Source: Streptomyces sp. 35G-GA-8
Lineage (GTDB): Bacteria; Actinomycetota; Actinomycetes; Streptomycetales; Streptomycetaceae
Direction: 5' to 3'
NCBI RefSeq assembly: GCF_023534745.1
Contig: NZ_JAMHJQ010000022.1
Span: forward strand, 33,621 to 97,620
Length of the DNA: 64,000 nt
Part shown: piece after piece, positions 41,778-50,592 of the stretch
Layout of the letters: the number at the start of each line of letters is the position of its first letter
Position numbering within the stretch: the first letter of the stretch is position 1
Notes under the pieces: generated by a model
Databases searched by the model: none
What the model was told of the DNA's origin: nothing
The model's input: the letters and a program-made list of their open reading frames with translations, nothing else
Position numbers and translations under genes: made by a program

Positions 41778-42409
41778 CGCGGGGTGTTCTCCGCCATCTG
41801 CCGGAGCGCGTCCTTGCGGTCGCGCTTCGAGAGACGGTCGATGTACAGATACCCGTAGAGATGGTCCGTCTCGTGCTGGAGGCAGCGGGCGAAGTAGCCC
41901 GTGCCGCGCACCCTGACGGGCTTGCCCTGAGCGTCCTGACCACGCACCACCGCGTAGTCGGGGCGCGGGAGCGACGCGTACGCGGTCGGTACGGAGAGGC
42001 AGCCCTCGTTGGAGTCGTCGAGATTGCGCTCGGCGGGCGGCAGCTCCTCCAGCACCGGGTTGCAGATGGCGCCGACGTGCCGTACGCCGTCGTCGTCCGG
42101 GCAGTCGTAGACGAAGACCTTCAGGTCCACACCGATCTGGTTGGCGGCCAGGCCCACCCCCTCGGCGGTGTGCTGGCTGGCGAACATGTCGTCGATCAGC
42201 GCGGCCAGCTCGTCACCGAACTCCGTGACGTCCTTGCACTCCTTGTGGAGCACCGGGTTCCCGACGACGGTGATCGGGCGGGACGTCCCGCGCTCGCGGT
42301 GCGCCAGCTCGCGCGCCTCGGCGTCCTCCGTGTCCACGACGAACCCGTCCCCCGGCTCCGCCACCGGGGTCCCACTGTCGATCCGCTGGTCCGTCTCCTG
42401 CTGCGCCAT
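41750..42409 (-). CDS. def: peptide deformylase
   Basis: A 219-aa deformylase that removes formyl from nascent N-terminal Met. The three family motifs are present: [17 protein letters not shown] (metal-binding Cys) and [11 protein letters not shown] (HExxH). An acidic N-terminal extension of about 45 residues precedes the fold ([17 protein letters not shown]). Streptomyces carry several def paralogues, so this may be an accessory copy. Confidence 0.93.
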   Translation of the reverse strand: MAQQETDQRIDSGTPVAEPGDGFVVDTEDAEARELAHRERGTSRPITVVGNPVLHKECKDVTEFGDELAALIDDMFASQHTAEGVGLAANQIGVDLKVFVYDCPDDDGVRHVGAICNPVLEELPPAERNLDDSNEGCLSVPTAYASLPRPDYAVVRGQDAQGKPVRVRGTGYFARCLQHETDHLYGYLYIDRLSKRDRKDALRQMAENTPRYETVPNPS

Positions 42410-42577
42410 GTCCGCAGTACGCCTTCCTCGGTACCCGATGCTGCCTGCACGATCCGTGCGATGTGCCCATACAGCCTAAGGGCAGGTCTCGGGGGGTCTC
42501 AGCATGTTCTCGGCAGACGGGCGCGCGGATCTCCCACCGCCGACGGTGTCCGGCAGGCATCCCGGGAGAGACGGGGG

Positions 42578-42631
42578 CGAAACCTTCGGCGGACTTTTTC
42601 GGGACAGCCGAAACCTTCAGCAGACCTCTTC
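42578..42631 (-). repeat. diverged 31-bp duplication at the 3' end of the TPR gene
   Basis: CGAAACCTTCGGCGGACTTT (from 42578) and CGAAACCTTCAGCAGACCTC (from 42609) are diverged direct repeats with a 31-bp period. The second contains the stop codon (42617-42619). Confidence 0.65.
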
Positions 42632-43663
42632 GAGATCGCGCCACTCGCGGGTGTCCGGGCTGTCCGCGACCCAGCCGTCCAGCAGGCCCCGTACCAGCGC
42701 CGCAGGCGCCGCGATCCCGCACTCGCGCTCGGGGGACCACAGATCGCCGGCCGTACGGTGGCCCAGCGGCCCCGGATGGCCCGGCTCGCTGTGGTCGTGC
42801 GGATCGAGATGCTCGCCGTCGCCCTCGGCGCTCGGCATCCGGGACTCGGAGCAGGCCCGGCACAGGAGTCGTACGGACGACGACCAGTCCTCGGCGGCGA
42901 ATCCCGCGTCGGCGGCCAGCCGCTCCAGGGCGTCCCTGTCCTCCTCGGTCGCCGCCTCAAGAAGCACCACCCAGGTGGGCACGGGCGAGGGGGCCCACAG
43001 CTCGATCTCGTCGAAGACCGGATAGGCGCGGGTCGCGCCGTCCGGGCTGGACGCGGTCGTACGCTCACCGTTCGGTACGCCGTCGTGGAGGACGACCTCG
43101 CCCCAGCGCCTGCCCGACGACGGCAGCGGGATCGAGAGCACTTCTATTCTGGCCGGGTCGAGCCGGCGGCCCCAGACCACCTCGGCCTCGCCCTCCGGCG
43201 AGAGCCTGACGGCGGCGCTGCCCAGCTCCATGCCGTCGGGCTCGCCATTGGCCTCGACGGTGTGCGGATTGCCGGGCACCCGCAGTCCGTACGCCTGCCA
43301 GGCGCGGCGGGCCAGCGGCCAGTCCTGGAGCGCGGTGGCGGCGATCCCGACGTTCCACCAGTCGGGCGCGCCGGTCTCCTTGTCCAGCAGGGCGACGGCG
43401 CGCAGCCCGGCGGCGCGCGCCTGCTCCCAGTCGTGCCGGAACTTGTGCAGCAGCGCCAGATTGAACCAGGACTCGGAGAGCCAGGGCTCCAGATCGGCGG
43501 CGCGCGTCAGCAGCGCCCCCGCGTCCTCGTACCGGCCGTCACCGATCAGCGTGAACGCGCGGTCGGTGGCCTGCCGCCACGAGGCGGAGGGCCGATGCCG
43601 TACCTTCCCGAAGATCCTCACGATTCCCGCCTGCCGGTCGTTCGGGTCAGTGCCCCCGGACAC
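42617..43663 (-). CDS. tetratricopeptide-repeat protein
   Basis: A protein of about 348 aa. Two TPR-like helical pairs lie near the N terminus (ASWRQATDRAFTLIGDGRYEDAGALLTRAADLEPWLSESWFNLALLHKFRHDWEQARAAGLRAVALLDK). A mixed-fold region without recognised domain follows, containing a Trp-rich strand (RIEVLSIPLPSSGRRWGEVVLHDG) and a LLCRACS segment. It probably mediates protein-protein contacts. The GTG at 43663 is preferred for its GAAGAG site; an ATG at 43693 would add ten acidic residues. Confidence 0.8.
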   Translation of the reverse strand: MSGGTDPNDRQAGIVRIFGKVRHRPSASWRQATDRAFTLIGDGRYEDAGALLTRAADLEPWLSESWFNLALLHKFRHDWEQARAAGLRAVALLDKETGAPDWWNVGIAATALQDWPLARRAWQAYGLRVPGNPHTVEANGEPDGMELGSAAVRLSPEGEAEVVWGRRLDPARIEVLSIPLPSSGRRWGEVVLHDGVPNGERTTASSPDGATRAYPVFDEIELWAPSPVPTWVVLLEAATEEDRDALERLAADAGFAAEDWSSSVRLLCRACSESRMPSAEGDGEHLDPHDHSEPGHPGPLGHRTAGDLWSPERECGIAAPAALVRGLLDGWVADSPDTREWRDLEEVC

Positions 43664-43714
43664 CACATCTTGCTCTTCTTCGCATCCAACCATGCTCGGT
43701 CGGACGCCCGCTCA

Positions 43715-45016
43715 TTACCCATGGGTTACCCCGTGGGACCAGGGTCCCGACCGCCCTCGGGAGAGCACCCGCGCCAGGGATTCCACCACCTCGGGCTGGT
43801 AGTCGTGCGCCGTCCCGAGCCGGAGCCGCTCCAGCGCGCTGAGCGGTCCACTCGCAGTGGCACATTCCCCTGTCAGATCGTCGTACGCATTGACGGCACG
43901 GACAATCCGGGCGGACATCGGCTGTTCCCGGTACGGATCCGCCTGCCGCTCCACCACCACGGCGACGGCGGCGGGCACTCCGGTCTGGCGGACCACGGCG
44001 CCGCCGAGCAGGGCGATCCGCCGCTGCTCGGCGACCGGCAGCAGGGCGGTGGCGCCGTCGGGCACCGGATCGACGAGGGACAGCTGGCCGATGTCGTGCA
44101 TCAGGGCGGCATACTCCAGAACGGTCAGTTCGGGACCGGAGAGCCCCAGCTCACGCCCGACGGCCAGGCTCAGCTCCGCGACCCTGCGGGCATGGCCCTG
44201 GGGGGTGTATCCGGCGATCTCGGTGGCGCGGGCGAGGGAGGCGATCGTCTGCCGGTACGTCGTGCGCACCGCGGCGTACCGCCGGAAGGACAGCTGGGTC
44301 AGCAGCAGCGGCACACAGAACACCGGCAGCGCCCACAGCCCGGCGACGGCGACCCCGAGCGCGATCACCGCTCCGGTGGCACAGACGGCGGAGCCGATGT
44401 GCAGCAGCGCGCGCAGCTCGTCGCGGAGCAGGGGCCCGAAAGGGTGGCGGGTGCGGGCCCGCAGGACGAGCGCGGCCAGTACGGCGTCGCAGAGCGCGGT
44501 GAGCACCAGCAGCAGGAGCAGGAGGATCGCGTAGCCGGGGCCCGCACCGAACCGTTCCCGCAGCTCGGCCGAGTCGTAGAGCGGCTGGAAGCAGCAGGCG
44601 GCGAAGCCGACGGTGAGAACGCGTCTCACCATGTGGTCGAGCGCGGGCCCGCGCCTCCTGGCGACATGCGGTACGGCCCCGACGAGCGCGGCGACGAGGA
44701 CGACGGTCACGGTCTGGAGCACGCCGTGGCCGACCGGCTGTCCGGCGTTCTCGCCGAGCAGCGCGTACGCGAGGGCGCCGGCGGCGGCGACCGGCGCGGG
44801 CTCCCGCTCACCGGGCAGCGCGCCCCAGCGGGCCAGCTCACCGACGGCGATGAGTACGCCGAAGGCCAGCGCGATCCCGGGGTCGGCGAGGCCGTGCAGG
44901 ATCGTGGAGCCGAGCCCGGCGGCGGTCAGCAGCGCCGCCGCGCCGTACACCGCGACGACGGTGCGGGAGACGGGACGGCGCCGGGCGGCCGGCGCCCCGA
45001 CCGCGGCCGAGGTCAT
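43715..45016 (-). CDS. membrane HD-domain protein, degenerate HD-GYP paralogue
   Basis: A 433-aa protein with about seven hydrophobic segments (residues of about 20-240), followed by a cytosolic HD domain. The domain keeps GHARRVAELSLAVG and AALMHDIGQLSLVDP. The later HD-GYP ligands are absent: where the neighbour has HHHERLDGTGYP, this protein reads AVAVVVERQADPYREQ. It is therefore likely inactive as a c-di-GMP phosphodiesterase and may act as a regulatory partner. Its ATG overlaps the stop of the intact HD-GYP gene upstream (ATGA), so the two are co-translated. Confidence 0.85.
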   Translation of the reverse strand: MTSAAVGAPAARRRPVSRTVVAVYGAAALLTAAGLGSTILHGLADPGIALAFGVLIAVGELARWGALPGEREPAPVAAAGALAYALLGENAGQPVGHGVLQTVTVVLVAALVGAVPHVARRRGPALDHMVRRVLTVGFAACCFQPLYDSAELRERFGAGPGYAILLLLLLVLTALCDAVLAALVLRARTRHPFGPLLRDELRALLHIGSAVCATGAVIALGVAVAGLWALPVFCVPLLLTQLSFRRYAAVRTTYRQTIASLARATEIAGYTPQGHARRVAELSLAVGRELGLSGPELTVLEYAALMHDIGQLSLVDPVPDGATALLPVAEQRRIALLGGAVVRQTGVPAAVAVVVERQADPYREQPMSARIVRAVNAYDDLTGECATASGPLSALERLRLGTAHDYQPEVVESLARVLSRGRSGPWSHGVTHG

Positions 45017-46524
45017 CTCCCGCCACTCCCGCCACTCCACCCGTTCCCGCCGCTCCCGCCGCTCCAGCCGTTCCCGCCACCGCCCCTGCTCCGGCCGGTG
45101 CCGGCGGGGCGCCCGGCATGGGGCGCACGGCCGACACCGCTGGTCCGGACAGGAGGGACGTTTCCGCGCCCGGCCGTGGCTGGCATGGGAAGGACGGCAG
45201 GGGCAGGGGGTGGCCCGGCCTCGTCCGCCGTCACCACCGTCTGCCAGCCGTGCCGGTCGAGCGCCCGCGCCAGAGCCCGCACCACCCGCGGATCGAACTG
45301 CGTCCCCGCGCACCGCTCCAGCTCCGCCAGCGCGGTGGGCACCGGACGCCCCCGCCGGTACGAACGGGTCGAGGTCATCGCGTCGAAGGCGTCGGCCACG
45401 GCCACCACCCGGGCGAATTCGGGGATCCGCTGCCCGGCGAGTCCGTACGGATAGCCGGTGCCGTCGAGCCGTTCATGGTGGTGCAGGATCGCGGACCGCG
45501 CCTCGCCGAGGAATCCGATGCCGCGCACCATCTCGTGCCCGTACTCGGGGTGCAGTTCGATCACCCGGCGCTCCTCGGGCGTCAACGGGCCGTCCTTGCG
45601 CAGCACCCGGGTCGGGACGCCGAGTTTGCCGACGTCGTGCAGGATCCCGGCGAACCGGAGCACTTCGATCCGTTCCCTCTCCATGCCCAGCTCATGGGCG
45701 ATCATCACGGAGGCGTGCCCCACCCGCTCACTGTGTCCGCGGGTGTACCGGTCCTTGATGTCCACGGCCTGCACCAGGGCCCGGATCGTGGCCTGGTGGG
45801 CGGCGCGCTCGCGGTGGTACTGGGCGAAGACCCAGCAGGAGATGTACATCGGCAGCAGGACGAAGAGCGCGGAGAGCGGCCCGAAGGGGCTGCGCCACAG
45901 GACGGCCATCATCAGCCCGGCGAGCCCGTGCGCGCCGAGCGGGGCGAGCGAGCGCCCCAGCAGCCCGCGCCAGGCGCCGCGCAGCGGCAGCCGCTCGGCG
46001 GTGACCAGGATGCCGCCGTCCAGCGCCGAGAGCACCAGGCAGAAGGCGAGGGCCGCGGCGCCCGTGGGCAGCAGCACATACGGGAAGTCGGGCGTCGTGA
46101 GTCCGTACCCTCCGCCGCCGAGTGCGACGGGACCGCCGAAGAGCAGCTGCGCACGGGCCGCCGCCCAGGTGGCGACGGTGAGCTGCGCCGCGCGCCAGAT
46201 CCGCCGGGCGCCGCTCGGCCGCTGCTCGATCCGGCCGAGCAGCGCACCCGGCACGGCGACCAGCGCGGCGGCGGCGGGCGGCAGCAGCAGGGCGGCGGCG
46301 AGCAGCACGGGAAAGAACGATCCGGCGACCACGGGTGCGGCACCGCTCACCGAGCGTCCCGGACGGCGGAAGCGGCCGGGCAGTTCACAGCAGGCGTAGA
46401 GCGCCGCGAGCAGTGCCACCACTTCCCAGGGGGTGTCCGGGCGCAGCGCGGGACGGACACAGAGGGCGGCGCAGAGCGCGATACCCAGAATGTAGACGCG
46501 CGCCGCCACCGGAATGGCCCTCAC
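45013..46524 (-). CDS. membrane HD-GYP phosphodiesterase
   Basis: A 503-aa protein. About seven hydrophobic segments form an N-terminal membrane sensor (residues of about 1-240). A complete HD-GYP domain follows: HSERVGHASVMIAHELG, LHDVGKLGVPTRVL, ELHPEYGHEMV, HHHERLDGTGYPYGL and VADAFDAMTSTRSYR. HD-GYP enzymes hydrolyse cyclic dinucleotides, notably c-di-GMP, which controls Streptomyces development through BldD. The C-terminal tail is low-complexity with a duplicated [15 protein letters not shown] start follows GGGGGGAA. It is coupled to the degenerate paralogue. Confidence 0.9.
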   Translation of the reverse strand: MRAIPVAARVYILGIALCAALCVRPALRPDTPWEVVALLAALYACCELPGRFRRPGRSVSGAAPVVAGSFFPVLLAAALLLPPAAAALVAVPGALLGRIEQRPSGARRIWRAAQLTVATWAAARAQLLFGGPVALGGGGYGLTTPDFPYVLLPTGAAALAFCLVLSALDGGILVTAERLPLRGAWRGLLGRSLAPLGAHGLAGLMMAVLWRSPFGPLSALFVLLPMYISCWVFAQYHRERAAHQATIRALVQAVDIKDRYTRGHSERVGHASVMIAHELGMERERIEVLRFAGILHDVGKLGVPTRVLRKDGPLTPEERRVIELHPEYGHEMVRGIGFLGEARSAILHHHERLDGTGYPYGLAGQRIPEFARVVAVADAFDAMTSTRSYRRGRPVPTALAELERCAGTQFDPRVVRALARALDRHGWQTVVTADEAGPPPAPAVLPMPATAGRGNVPPVRTSGVGRAPHAGRPAGTGRSRGGGGNGWSGGSGGNGWSGGSGGR

Positions 46525-46744
46525 GGCGTATTCCCCCCTTCTCGGCCCGGCCCAAACAGACGGTCAGGCTAGCGAGTTGGAGGGCGGCCATCCGGCGCTT
46601 GTCGCCGATTAGCACCTTCGGGTGACAGCGGTGATATACGCGGACATACGGTGGGTACGCGGGCCAGAGTCATGCGCGGGGACGCGCGCGTACGCGCGCA
46701 TGCGTGAAGGCGTACCGCGCCCCGCGCGATACGCCTTCTCGTCT

Positions 46745-46796
46745 CGTGGACAGGGCCTGGGCCCTGCTCGCGTGGACAGGGCCTGGGCCCTACTCC
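46745..46796 (-). repeat. 26-bp tandem duplication containing the rsrA stop
   Basis: CGTGGACAGGGCCTGGGCCCT begins two 26-bp units, at 46745 and 46771. The second holds the rsrA stop (CTA at 46790-46792). The AGGGCCTGGGCCCT core is itself near-palindromic and may terminate transcription. Confidence 0.8.
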
Positions 46797-47110
46797 TTGG
46801 CGACGCCCGGGAGATCCGCTCCCGCCGCCGACACCTCATGCTCGGGCACGGCCTGTCCGGACCTGATCAGATCGATCCGTCCCATGACCTTGGCCCGCAG
46901 ATCGGCCGGTACGTCGTCCTGCCCGCAGCACCGTTTGACCAGCTTCTTCACGGCCTGCTCAAGGCCGTACTTCTCCAGGCACGGGGAGCACTCCTCGAAG
47001 TGCACCTCGAACTTGGTGCAGTCGCTGTCGGGCATCTCGTGGTCGAGGAACTCGTAGAGATGATCGAGGACCTCGGCGCAATCCGTCTCATGCGGCTCTC
47101 CGCAGCTCAT
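46790..47110 (-). CDS. rsrA: redox-sensing zinc anti-sigma factor RsrA
   Basis: A 106-aa ZAS-family anti-sigma factor. The zinc/redox ligands are C11, H37, C41 and C44 (HFEECSPC), with further cysteines at 3, 31, 61 and 62. Reduced RsrA binds SigR; disulfide formation releases zinc and the sigma factor. The length and cysteine pattern match S. coelicolor RsrA. The ATG overlaps the sigR stop (ATGA), giving stoichiometric synthesis. The 3' end carries a 26-bp tandem duplication. Confidence 0.95.
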   Translation of the reverse strand: MSCGEPHETDCAEVLDHLYEFLDHEMPDSDCTKFEVHFEECSPCLEKYGLEQAVKKLVKRCCGQDDVPADLRAKVMGRIDLIRSGQAVPEHEVSAAGADLPGVAKE

Positions 47111-47766
47111 GAGTCCGAACCTTTCCGATCGTCCAACGACTCTCCGACACCCGCCGGGACGAGCCCGCGCTCACGGGCGTAGTCCTCCAGCATGCCCCGC
47201 AGCTGACGGCGGCCCCGGTGCAGTCGTGACATGACCGTACCGATGGGGGTTCCCATGATGTCCGCGATCTCCTTGTACGCAAAGCCCTCTACGTCGGCGA
47301 GATACACGGCGATACGGAACTCTTCGGGAATCGCCTGGAGCGCGGACTTCACGTCGGAGTCCGGAAGATGGTCGAGCGCCTGCGACTCGGCGGAGCGCAG
47401 ACCGGTCGACATGTGCGACTCCGCGCGCGCCAGCTGCCAGTCCTCGATCTCCTCGGCGGCACTGCGCTGGGGCTCGCGCTGCTTCTTGCGGTACGAGTTG
47501 ATGAATGTGTTCGTGAGGATGCGGTACATCCAGGCCTTGAGGTTCGTTCCCTCACGGAACTGGTGGAAGGAGCCGTACGCCTTGGCATAGGTCTCCTGCA
47601 CCAGATCCTCGGCATCGGCCGGGTTGCGTGTCATGCGCAGGGCGGCCGAGTACATCTGGTCGAGGTAGCCCAGAGCGTCCCTCTCGAAACGGGCATTGCG
47701 CTCGGCGGTGGTCTCTTCGATGTGGCCGTCGTCGGTCGCTCCGTCGGTCCCAGTGACCGGACCCAC
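47107..47766 (-). CDS. sigR: ECF sigma factor SigR (thiol-oxidative stress)
   Basis: A 219-aa ECF sigma factor from the GTG at 47766. Region 2 is [56 protein letters not shown]. Region 4 is [46 protein letters not shown]. It directs thioredoxin, mycothiol and proteolysis genes under disulfide stress. The frame stays open to an ATG at 47952, giving a 281-aa form corresponding to the unstable N-extended SigR' known in S. coelicolor. A perfect SigR-type promoter lies upstream of that longer start, so induced transcripts can encode the long form. Confidence 0.94.
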   Translation of the reverse strand: MGPVTGTDGATDDGHIEETTAERNARFERDALGYLDQMYSAALRMTRNPADAEDLVQETYAKAYGSFHQFREGTNLKAWMYRILTNTFINSYRKKQREPQRSAAEEIEDWQLARAESHMSTGLRSAESQALDHLPDSDVKSALQAIPEEFRIAVYLADVEGFAYKEIADIMGTPIGTVMSRLHRGRRQLRGMLEDYARERGLVPAGVGESLDDRKGSDS

Positions 47767-47995
47767 CTCCTCCAACGATGTGGCGGGGCCGAATGCGGAC
47801 CCACTCGAATCGGAGAATAGTCGACCTTGATGCGACGGGGCCTGCCGGTCCGCCCCGCCGGCCGCCCGAACAGAAGCGGTCTTGGCCGCGGAAAGCACCG
47901 TCCACTCCAGGTCAGTGGCGTCTGAGCGGCGCGGGCAGATGGTCGAACCCATACGACGGACTCCCTCTCGTGCTCTGTCTACCGATGACTCTCAC

Positions 47996-48022
47996 AACAG
48001 CGACCTCGCGCCAGTCATTCCC
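47996..48022 (-). promoter_or_regulatory. SigR-dependent promoter of sigR
   Basis: On the minus strand, GGGAAT (48022-48017), an 18-bp spacer and GTT (47998-47996) match the SigR consensus GGGAAT-N18-GTT exactly. It lies about 44 bp before the long-form ATG at 47952, so it is the autoregulatory promoter. Confidence 0.85.
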
Positions 48023-48031
48023 CCAGGGGTT

Positions 48032-48715
48032 TCACCGGGTCCCGTCCGGCACGGCGAGCCAGGCGGCGACGCCCTCGGTGATGATGTCCAGGGCCTCGTC
48101 CTGCGACAGGGGCGCGCGCTTGGGCACGGCGAATCCGTGGTCGGCGCCCGGCACCTCCAGCAGTTCGTACGCGCCCCCCGGAGCGCCCCCGGGCAGCTCG
48201 GCGTACTCGGCGGGCTTGCCGAAGGGGTCGTTCCCGCCCTGGACGACCAGGGTGGGCACGCCCGCTTCCAGCAGCTCGGCGGCGCGGGACTTCTCCGGCC
48301 TGCCCGGCGGGTGCAGCGGGAAGCTCAGGGCCAGTACGGAGTGCGCGCCCAGCTCGCGCGCCGTACGGCAGGCCACGCGCGCCCCGGCGCTGCGCCCGCC
48401 CGCGACGACCGGCACGCCCGGCTTCTCCAGCGCGGGCCAGAGCGCGCGCCAGCCGGTGTCGAGGGTCTTCGGCGCGGGCGCCAGCTTCTTGCCCGCCAGC
48501 CGCCAGGGCTGCTCCACCAGAGCGACGGTGACCCCGAGCGGGGGTAGCGCGGCGGCCAGGGCCCGGAGATCGCGCGCCTCGATCCCGCCACCGGCGCCAT
48601 GGCCGAGGGCGAGGACGCGGCGGGGGCGCTTCGCGCGATGCCAGGTGATCCGGGCGTCCCCGGCGGGGGTCTCGACGATCCCCCGGTCCGGCTCGGCTGT
48701 CGTGTCGCTTGTCAC
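48032..48715 (-). CDS. alpha/beta-hydrolase (Tex30/KANL3-like)
   Basis: A 227-aa alpha/beta hydrolase. The oxyanion strand LALGHGAGGG precedes the nucleophile elbow GGRSAGARVA (Ser in GxSxG), then VQGGNDPFG (acid) and GADHGFAVPKR (His), a full triad. The short form without a lid resembles dienelactone-hydrolase/Tex30-type proteins of unknown substrate. The GTG at 48715 with GGAGGA eight bases upstream is chosen over a GTG at 48733. It lies directly behind the sigR promoter. Confidence 0.85.
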   Translation of the reverse strand: MTSDTTAEPDRGIVETPAGDARITWHRAKRPRRVLALGHGAGGGIEARDLRALAAALPPLGVTVALVEQPWRLAGKKLAPAPKTLDTGWRALWPALEKPGVPVVAGGRSAGARVACRTARELGAHSVLALSFPLHPPGRPEKSRAAELLEAGVPTLVVQGGNDPFGKPAEYAELPGGAPGGAYELLEVPGADHGFAVPKRAPLSQDEALDIITEGVAAWLAVPDGTR

Positions 48716-48798
48716 AGGGCCATCCTCCGTCACAGGGCCACTTCACCGCGCGAACGCCGACGCGAACGCCGACACGACCGGCGCCGGCGGCCGTCGCG

Positions 48799-49614
48799 TC
48801 AGAAGAGCGTGCTCTCCTCCGGGGCCGGCAGCTCCTCCAGCAGTTCGGGCCCGTTGTTACGGACATTGCTGACGGCGGTCGTGACCGGATACGCCCGCAT
48901 CAGCCCGGCTGGCGGCGGGGCAAGCAGCTCGCGCAGTTCGTCGGGGTCCGTACGGGCCGGGTCCAGCCAGGCGTCCCAGCGGTCCGGCGTCAGCATCAGC
49001 GGCATCCGGGGATGGATCTCCGCCAGCGTTCCGGGGCCCTCGGCCGGAGCCACCGCCAGCGGGGTCGTCTCCGCCTCGGTGGTGATCACCGAACAGGTCA
49101 CCCACCAGGCCGATGGATGATCGTCCGGCAGCGTGCGGTCCCGCCAGAACTCGTACAGTCCGGCCATCGCGAAGACCGAGCCGTCGGCCGGTGTGACGAA
49201 GTACGGCTGCTTGCGTGGCCGCTTCTTCTTGCCCCGCTCCTCCAGCTGCCGCTCATCGGATCCGGTGACCCACTCGTAGTAGCCGTCGGCGGGGAGGATG
49301 CAGCGCCGTGAGACGAAGGGCCGCCGGAACGACGGCTTCTCGTGCACGGTCTCGGCGCGCGCGTTGATCATCCGCGCCCCGCCCTCGGGCGTCTTGGCCC
49401 AGGACGGTACGAGTCCCCACTTGAGTCTGCGCAGCTGACGGACAGGACCGGGGTCCGCCGCCTCCTTCACGGGGCGTTCCAGAACCGCGTAGACCTCTTT
49501 GGTCGGAGCCACGTTCCAGTCGGGGGCGAGGGTCTCCTCGGGCTCCCACTTCTCGATGCCGAAGACTCCCTGAAGGTCCTCGGGCCGACGGCTCGCCGCG
49601 TACCTGCCGCACAT
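48799..49614 (-). CDS. SRAP-family DNA-protein crosslink protein (YedK/HMCES)
   Basis: A 271-aa SRAP protein. MCGRYAASRR puts catalytic Cys2 directly after the start Met, which fixes the ATG at 49614 rather than the in-frame TTG 6 bp upstream. Other active-site segments are WNVAPTKEV (Asn), INARAETVHEKPSFR (Glu/Arg) and ILPADGYYEW, plus the His in LAEIHPRMPLML. The family forms a stable thiazolidine crosslink with abasic sites in single-stranded DNA, protecting replication forks. GAGGAG precedes the start. Confidence 0.93.
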   Translation of the reverse strand: MCGRYAASRRPEDLQGVFGIEKWEPEETLAPDWNVAPTKEVYAVLERPVKEAADPGPVRQLRRLKWGLVPSWAKTPEGGARMINARAETVHEKPSFRRPFVSRRCILPADGYYEWVTGSDERQLEERGKKKRPRKQPYFVTPADGSVFAMAGLYEFWRDRTLPDDHPSAWWVTCSVITTEAETTPLAVAPAEGPGTLAEIHPRMPLMLTPDRWDAWLDPARTDPDELRELLAPPPAGLMRAYPVTTAVSNVRNNGPELLEELPAPEESTLF

Positions 49615-49725
49615 CCTCAACCGCTCCTCTGGCCTGCGACGGCCCAGGTTACGCCGAACAGGCAGGGGTCCGCGGGCGCCTCGGAGGACCCGTGGCTCCT
49701 CCGCCGCGTCCGCGGACCCGGGCGA

Positions 49726-50391
49726 TCAGGCGCTACAGCGCGAGGCGGCCTTACGGGCCAGCAGGTATATCCCCTGGAACTGGCGCCGGTCGGTGGGCTC
49801 GGGCTCGCGAACCATCCGCGCCACCTCCGCCAGTCCGGACTCCCGCAGCATCGCGGCGAGATGATCGGGCGACCAGCGATACGCCCGCGCGACCCGGTGG
49901 TCGAAGGACTGCGTCGGGTGGGACGGATCATCGGTGGCCCAGAAGCCGACCAGGAGATGGCCGCCTGGTGCCAGCACGCGGTGGAACTCCGCCAGGATGA
50001 CGGGAAGTTCTCGCGGCGGAGTGTGGATGATGGACCAGCGCGAGAGCACTCCGCCCAGCGCGCCGTCGCCGAGGTCCAGCGCGGCCATCGAGCCCACGTC
50101 GAACCGCAGGGCCGGATACGTCTGTCGGGCCAGCCCGATCATCTCCGAGGAGGCGTCGACACCGAACGCCGCCAGCCCCAACTCGCCGAGATGGGCCGTG
50201 ATATGGCCGGGCCCACAGCCCAGGTCCGCGACCCGGCCGTCCCCGCTCGCACGCACGAAATCGGCGAAGGCGCTCAGGATCGCCCGGTCCAAGGGCAGGT
50301 CACGCAGCTCGTCGCGGAACAGCTGTGCGTAGAGGGCGGCGGCTTCGTCGTAGGCCTGGCGGGTGGCACCGAGGGCATCGTGTTCGACCAT
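49726..50391 (-). CDS. class I SAM-dependent methyltransferase
   Basis: A 221-aa Rossmann-fold methyltransferase. The SAM motif I is VADLGCGPGHITAHL, the acidic ribose-binding residue is in FGVDASSEMI, and motif III/IV is LGGVLSRWSIIHTPPREL with FHRVLAPGGHLLVGFWA. The substrate is unknown. The ATG at 50391 begins the family homology; the frame continues far upstream but through a 15-bp repeat and the antisense of the M50 gene. Confidence 0.87.
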   Translation of the reverse strand: MVEHDALGATRQAYDEAAALYAQLFRDELRDLPLDRAILSAFADFVRASGDGRVADLGCGPGHITAHLGELGLAAFGVDASSEMIGLARQTYPALRFDVGSMAALDLGDGALGGVLSRWSIIHTPPRELPVILAEFHRVLAPGGHLLVGFWATDDPSHPTQSFDHRVARAYRWSPDHLAAMLRESGLAEVARMVREPEPTDRRQFQGIYLLARKAASRCSA

Positions 50392-50421
50392 GCCCGCGAC
50401 AGTAGTTCCCGGCCCGGAGGC

Positions 50422-50481
50422 ATGCCCAGGAATTCCGTGCCCGGGGATTCCGTGCCCGGGAATTCCTTGCCCAGGGATCCC
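50422..50481. repeat. 15-bp tandem repeat, four units
   Basis: Units of GTGCCCGGGAATTCC at 50422, 50437, 50452 and 50467 lie between the divergent methyltransferase and M50 peptidase starts. Each contains a CCCGGG- or GGAATTCC-like palindrome. Confidence 0.85.
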
Positions 50482-50592
50482 CGCGGGCGGAACCGGCATG
50501 AGGCATGACGGCGTTTTCCTACGTATGGCACGTCGGTGCCACACTGCCACGACACCGCCACGACGCCACCGAGCTGAGGAGCCGCCCGAGCA

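Noticed and set aside
39857-45454. A 1865-codon plus-strand open frame
   Set aside because: It runs out of frame over the PBP gene and antisense to def, TPR and HD-domain genes; its translation is Arg/Gly/Pro-rich and non-globular. It is a high-GC artefact.
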